Shown: piece by piece, positions 61,220 through 64,000 of the stretch
Numbering within the stretch: the stretch's first letter is position 1
Layout: each line of letters starts with the position of its first letter
Assembly: GCA_951230915.1 (NCBI GenBank)
Contig: OX579633.1
Coordinates: forward strand, 55,504,029-55,568,028
Length of the DNA: 64,000 nt
Direction of reading: 5' to 3'
Origin: Antitrichia curtipendula
Lineage: Eukaryota > Streptophyta > Bryopsida > Hypnales > Leucodontaceae
The notes under the pieces: generated by a model
The model's database searches: none
Seen by the model: the letters and a program-made list of their open reading frames with translations, nothing else
What the model was told of the DNA's origin: nothing
Program-made: the position numbers and the translations under genes

Positions 61220-64000
61220 TTTTTTTTTTTTTTTTTTTGACACAAATAAAGGGGAACCTTTACTGCAGGAAATAAAGTACAAGCACCCAGCCGCAAGCAG
61301 CCTGGGCAAGATAGCAAAAAAAACTGCCAGAAAAAATACAAAGCAAAAGAGAAAAGGAACAGAGGGGGCGCCAGCAGGCGCGGCGCGAAACATCTAAGGT
61401 GGCTGGTACACAAAACCAGCCCTGGGACCGGCAAGGGCCCACTGGGGGTTGCCGTCCTTAAGAACAGCGACGACACCATGATGACACCAACGCTGTTCGA
61501 AGCGGCTCCGAATTCCAAAAGCACGATCAGGTTGCTTAGCCATCAATAACCTGCTTTTATCCCACTCAATGCGATCGTAGTCCACGAGACCCAGCCAGAT
61601 GCGCTGGAGTTGCTTAACTGGACTCCACAAAATACCATTGAAGGCAGCATCATTACGTTCTATCTACAGCGTCCAAAGAATGACCGTTCTTAACACAGCC
61701 CAAATACTACTAATGCTATTAAATTTTCGGGGAACTCGATCAGAAAATATGCCTTGTTTCCACGTTAAAGGTTGCCATGGGCCTCGGGCATCTTTCGCCG
61801 TGATCAGGGTATTAATTAAGTGAATGCCCCATTGCCAAGCATGCTGAGCCGCCGGGCATTTCCAGAACCTGTGAAGGACGGATTCATGAGAATGTCTTGG
61901 GCACACTGGGCATCCTGTAGGAGTAGCTTGTTGGATTTGCCCCCGCCAAGCATTGATCGCGACCGCACGATGCCAAATCATCCACAAAAGTCCAGCTTCT
62001 TTTGGTGCGCGCACCTTTGTCCAGACAGACTGCCAACGGAGTCTATGAGAAAGGGGAAGGATGCCCTGCCATTTACGCTCAATTAGATTAGGGATGACGT
62101 GCTTGTCTCGAAGCATCTCCCTGCCCTGTCTCGCGTTATAGTGAAGAAACGGAAGAGTCCCCTGACTAGTTTGCCAGTTCACCTTTTGCGGGTCCCAGGT
62201 TAGCTTGTCTGTCCGCCCAAAGTAGAGGTGGATCTGGGTCTTTGAGGCGCCTCTAATGATACTGGATATTCTAATCCGGTGAAAAGATCCCGTGCATCTA
62301 ATCTCCTCGCTGGCTGTGTCTCCACCTGCGACTGCGGCATACCTGTGAATCACAGTCCCTGAGGTCGGCAAGACCACCATAGTGCGCGTGTCGCTGGGAA
62401 ATGACCAGTCTCTAGAAGGTCCACCGATGCTGACCTGGAGTCTCGCTCTGTATTGGAGGACCAGCTCTGGGAATTCGGCCATTTCATTACCGAAGCAGCC
62501 TAGCCACTGATTGGCTTTAGGCGATGGGTAACTCGATGTTAGCAGATTTCCCCAGACATTTTGAAGGGATCTAATAGCCGCGTTCAAAGCTCCGCATTCC
62601 CCAAGGAGCAATCCAAAACGGGTTGAGGCCTCGGCAGCAATAAGGAATCTAGAACCTGTCCAAACGTTACCAACAGAGCGTACGCCAGCTTTATGCAGCT
62701 GGGAGGCTCGATTGCGTGCAAAACCAGGGCCGATTTGAGAGGCCGAAGGGGACCACCAGAACGATTCGTTGAGCACCTCCTCGGGGACTTCAGGTTGAAC
62801 TGGTATCAAGTTACCGGCTATTTTCCGCCATGCTAGCCCGGCTCGATTCCACGTCTTGGATCCTTGTTTCGCTTGAAACTTGGCTAGTGTGAAGTATTCC
62901 AGACTGGGAGCCCAGTTGCCTCCACTGTATGGTTGGAAATGGGATAATTTGTGTCTTAACAGCACATGCAGATTGGAGGAGTTTGGTTCGCATGCCTTCA
63001 ATATCCACTTCGCCATGAGGGCCGTGAGTGCGTCTGTTGGGTTGACCAGGCCTAGTCCTCCTTTCGTCTTGCTTTGACAGCATTGTAGCCAGGCTACCTT
63101 TGCTCTCGAACAATGAAGGGAACCCGACCACATGTAGTTCTGTACTAACCCCTTGCATTTGGCCACCCCAGCCAAGGTCCCAGCCCAGATAGCCATGAAG
63201 AAGAATAACGCTGAAAGCAAGACGTGATTGACCACAACCGTTCGGCCGGTCGTGTTAATCTTTGCCGTACACCAAAATTCCAATTTCTTGTTTATCCTGT
63301 CGATTAAGAACTGGTCCACGTCTTGAGTGCTTAGCTTGAGGCCGAAGATCGAGCCTAACAACTTGCTAACGTCACCAGCTTCTGCCCAAGGAATACGTAG
63401 CTGGTCAGTCCAATATGGGCGTCCCAAACCATCGGACGACCACCAGAAAGCGCAGGACTTGTCCCAGTTCATGACGAGGCCAGAGCCAAGGCAGAAACAG
63501 TCAAGAGTGTAGATTGTACTACGAAGTACCACCTCCGTGCCCAGTAGAGTCATCGATGTGTCATCAGCGAATTGTGCCACTACTTGTTCTCTGTCTTCAA
63601 CGGGAAGCTAGATACCTTTAATTGTTCCTTCTGCCTTGATCATGGCGTTTAAAACTTCAGTTATAATCAGGAATATGTATGGGGCTAAAGGGCACCCCTG
63701 TCGCACCCCGCGCTGCAGCTGAAAAGAGGGAGAATGTGCCCCATTCACCTTCACTGAAGCTGATGCATTCTGAAACAGTAGTTTAACCATACTAATAAAC
63801 ACCTCCGGGAACCCCATGGTTTGCATTGCCCGGAAGAGGAAGCCTAGGTCAACCATATCGTATGCTTTGCTAAAATCAAGTTTGAGGAATACCACAGGTT
63901 GACCGGAATGAACGGCCCAATCTAAGGTCTCATACGTTAAGAGGATGTTGTCAAGGATAAACCGCATCGGTAAGAATGCCGACTGGTCAAAAGAAATTAT
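61220..64000 (-). mobile_element. LINE (non-LTR retrotransposon), 3' part, runs off the window
   Basis: On the minus strand the reverse-transcriptase reading frame enters from beyond base 64000 and ends at about 61394, followed by a short 3' UTR and a 20-nt poly(A) tail (T run at 61220-61239). A poly(A) tail without LTRs is the mark of target-primed non-LTR insertion. The 5' end and the second target-site copy are outside the window. Composition is markedly more GC-rich than the flanking DNA. Confidence 0.9.
61394..63967 (-). pseudogene. LINE reverse transcriptase with zf-RVT, two in-frame stops
   Basis: This is the C-terminal half of ORF2. RT motifs in order: VVFLKLDFSKAYDMV (first catalytic Asp), GVRQGCPLAPYIF, then AQFADDTSM (the FADD box). 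After them comes a long thumb/connection region and a zinc-finger-like CPVC...HRFWKCPAAQHAW (zf-RVT) near the C-terminus. The same frame is broken by TAG near 63605, just before the FADD box, and by another TAG near 61664, after which it stays open to 61394. No frameshift was seen, so inactivation is by point mutation only and the insertion is fairly young. The N-terminal endonuclease would lie beyond 64000. Confidence 0.88.

Noticed and set aside
61201..61393. Plus-strand frames over the LINE 3' end
   Set aside because: They are generated by the poly(T) run and the complement of the LINE 3' UTR.

Overview
This is a nuclear land-plant window. The genes have many short introns (about 70-900 bp), with coding exons near 50% GC in an AT-rich background packed with short DNA-transposon remnants. 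The genes recognised are plant or pan-eukaryotic, and there is a plant-type non-LTR retrotransposon, a Stowaway-like MITE and a PIF/Harbinger relic. A secreted-type MACPF gene and a TKL-kinase pseudogene suit a bryophyte or lycophyte better than a flowering plant, but the species cannot be fixed from the sequence. Layout: 1-11.7 kb holds repeats only: MITEs with clear terminal inverted repeats at 2243, 5133, 6553 and 10073, plus direct-repeat clusters. 11.76-17.70 kb, minus strand: a 13-exon gene for a DUF2045 (KIAA0930-like) protein, assembled here to 435 aa, with 5' UTR exons up to about 18.5 kb. 18.6-30.0 kb: transposon territory, with a MITE at 22.35 kb, a decayed PIF/Harbinger element at 22.7-24.7 kb (transposase on minus, Myb/NAM-associated partner on plus), and an array of short repeats with a 140-bp hairpin at 25.7-26.2 kb. 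30.32-34.24 kb, plus strand: a six-exon TOPORS-like RING E3 ligase gene, 507 aa. 36.0-37.3 kb, plus strand: a frameshifted, 5'-truncated intronless kinase pseudogene beside the end of a repeat element. 43.03-49.25 kb, minus strand: a 17-exon gene for a THUMPD3-like tRNA guanine-N2 methyltransferase, 471 aa, flanked on both sides by diverged direct copies of one repeat block (39.8-41.4 and 49.9-52.2 kb). 53.1-55.8 kb: a transposon cluster with two oppositely oriented 810-bp elements, each with intact 3-bp target duplications, and two small MITEs. 56.40-58.43 kb, minus strand: a MACPF-domain protein with a Cys-rich tail, carrying an in-frame stop. 61.22-64.0 kb, minus strand: the 3' part of a LINE with two in-frame stops and a 20-nt poly(A) tail; its 5' end lies outside the window. 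The genes do not form a pathway. The three intact ones are unrelated housekeeping or regulatory genes (tRNA modification, ubiquitin/SUMO ligation, a conserved protein of unknown function). Exon models were derived by hand from GT/AG sites, reading-frame phase and family motifs; the three complete models all close in frame. No tRNA, rRNA or CRISPR was recognised.
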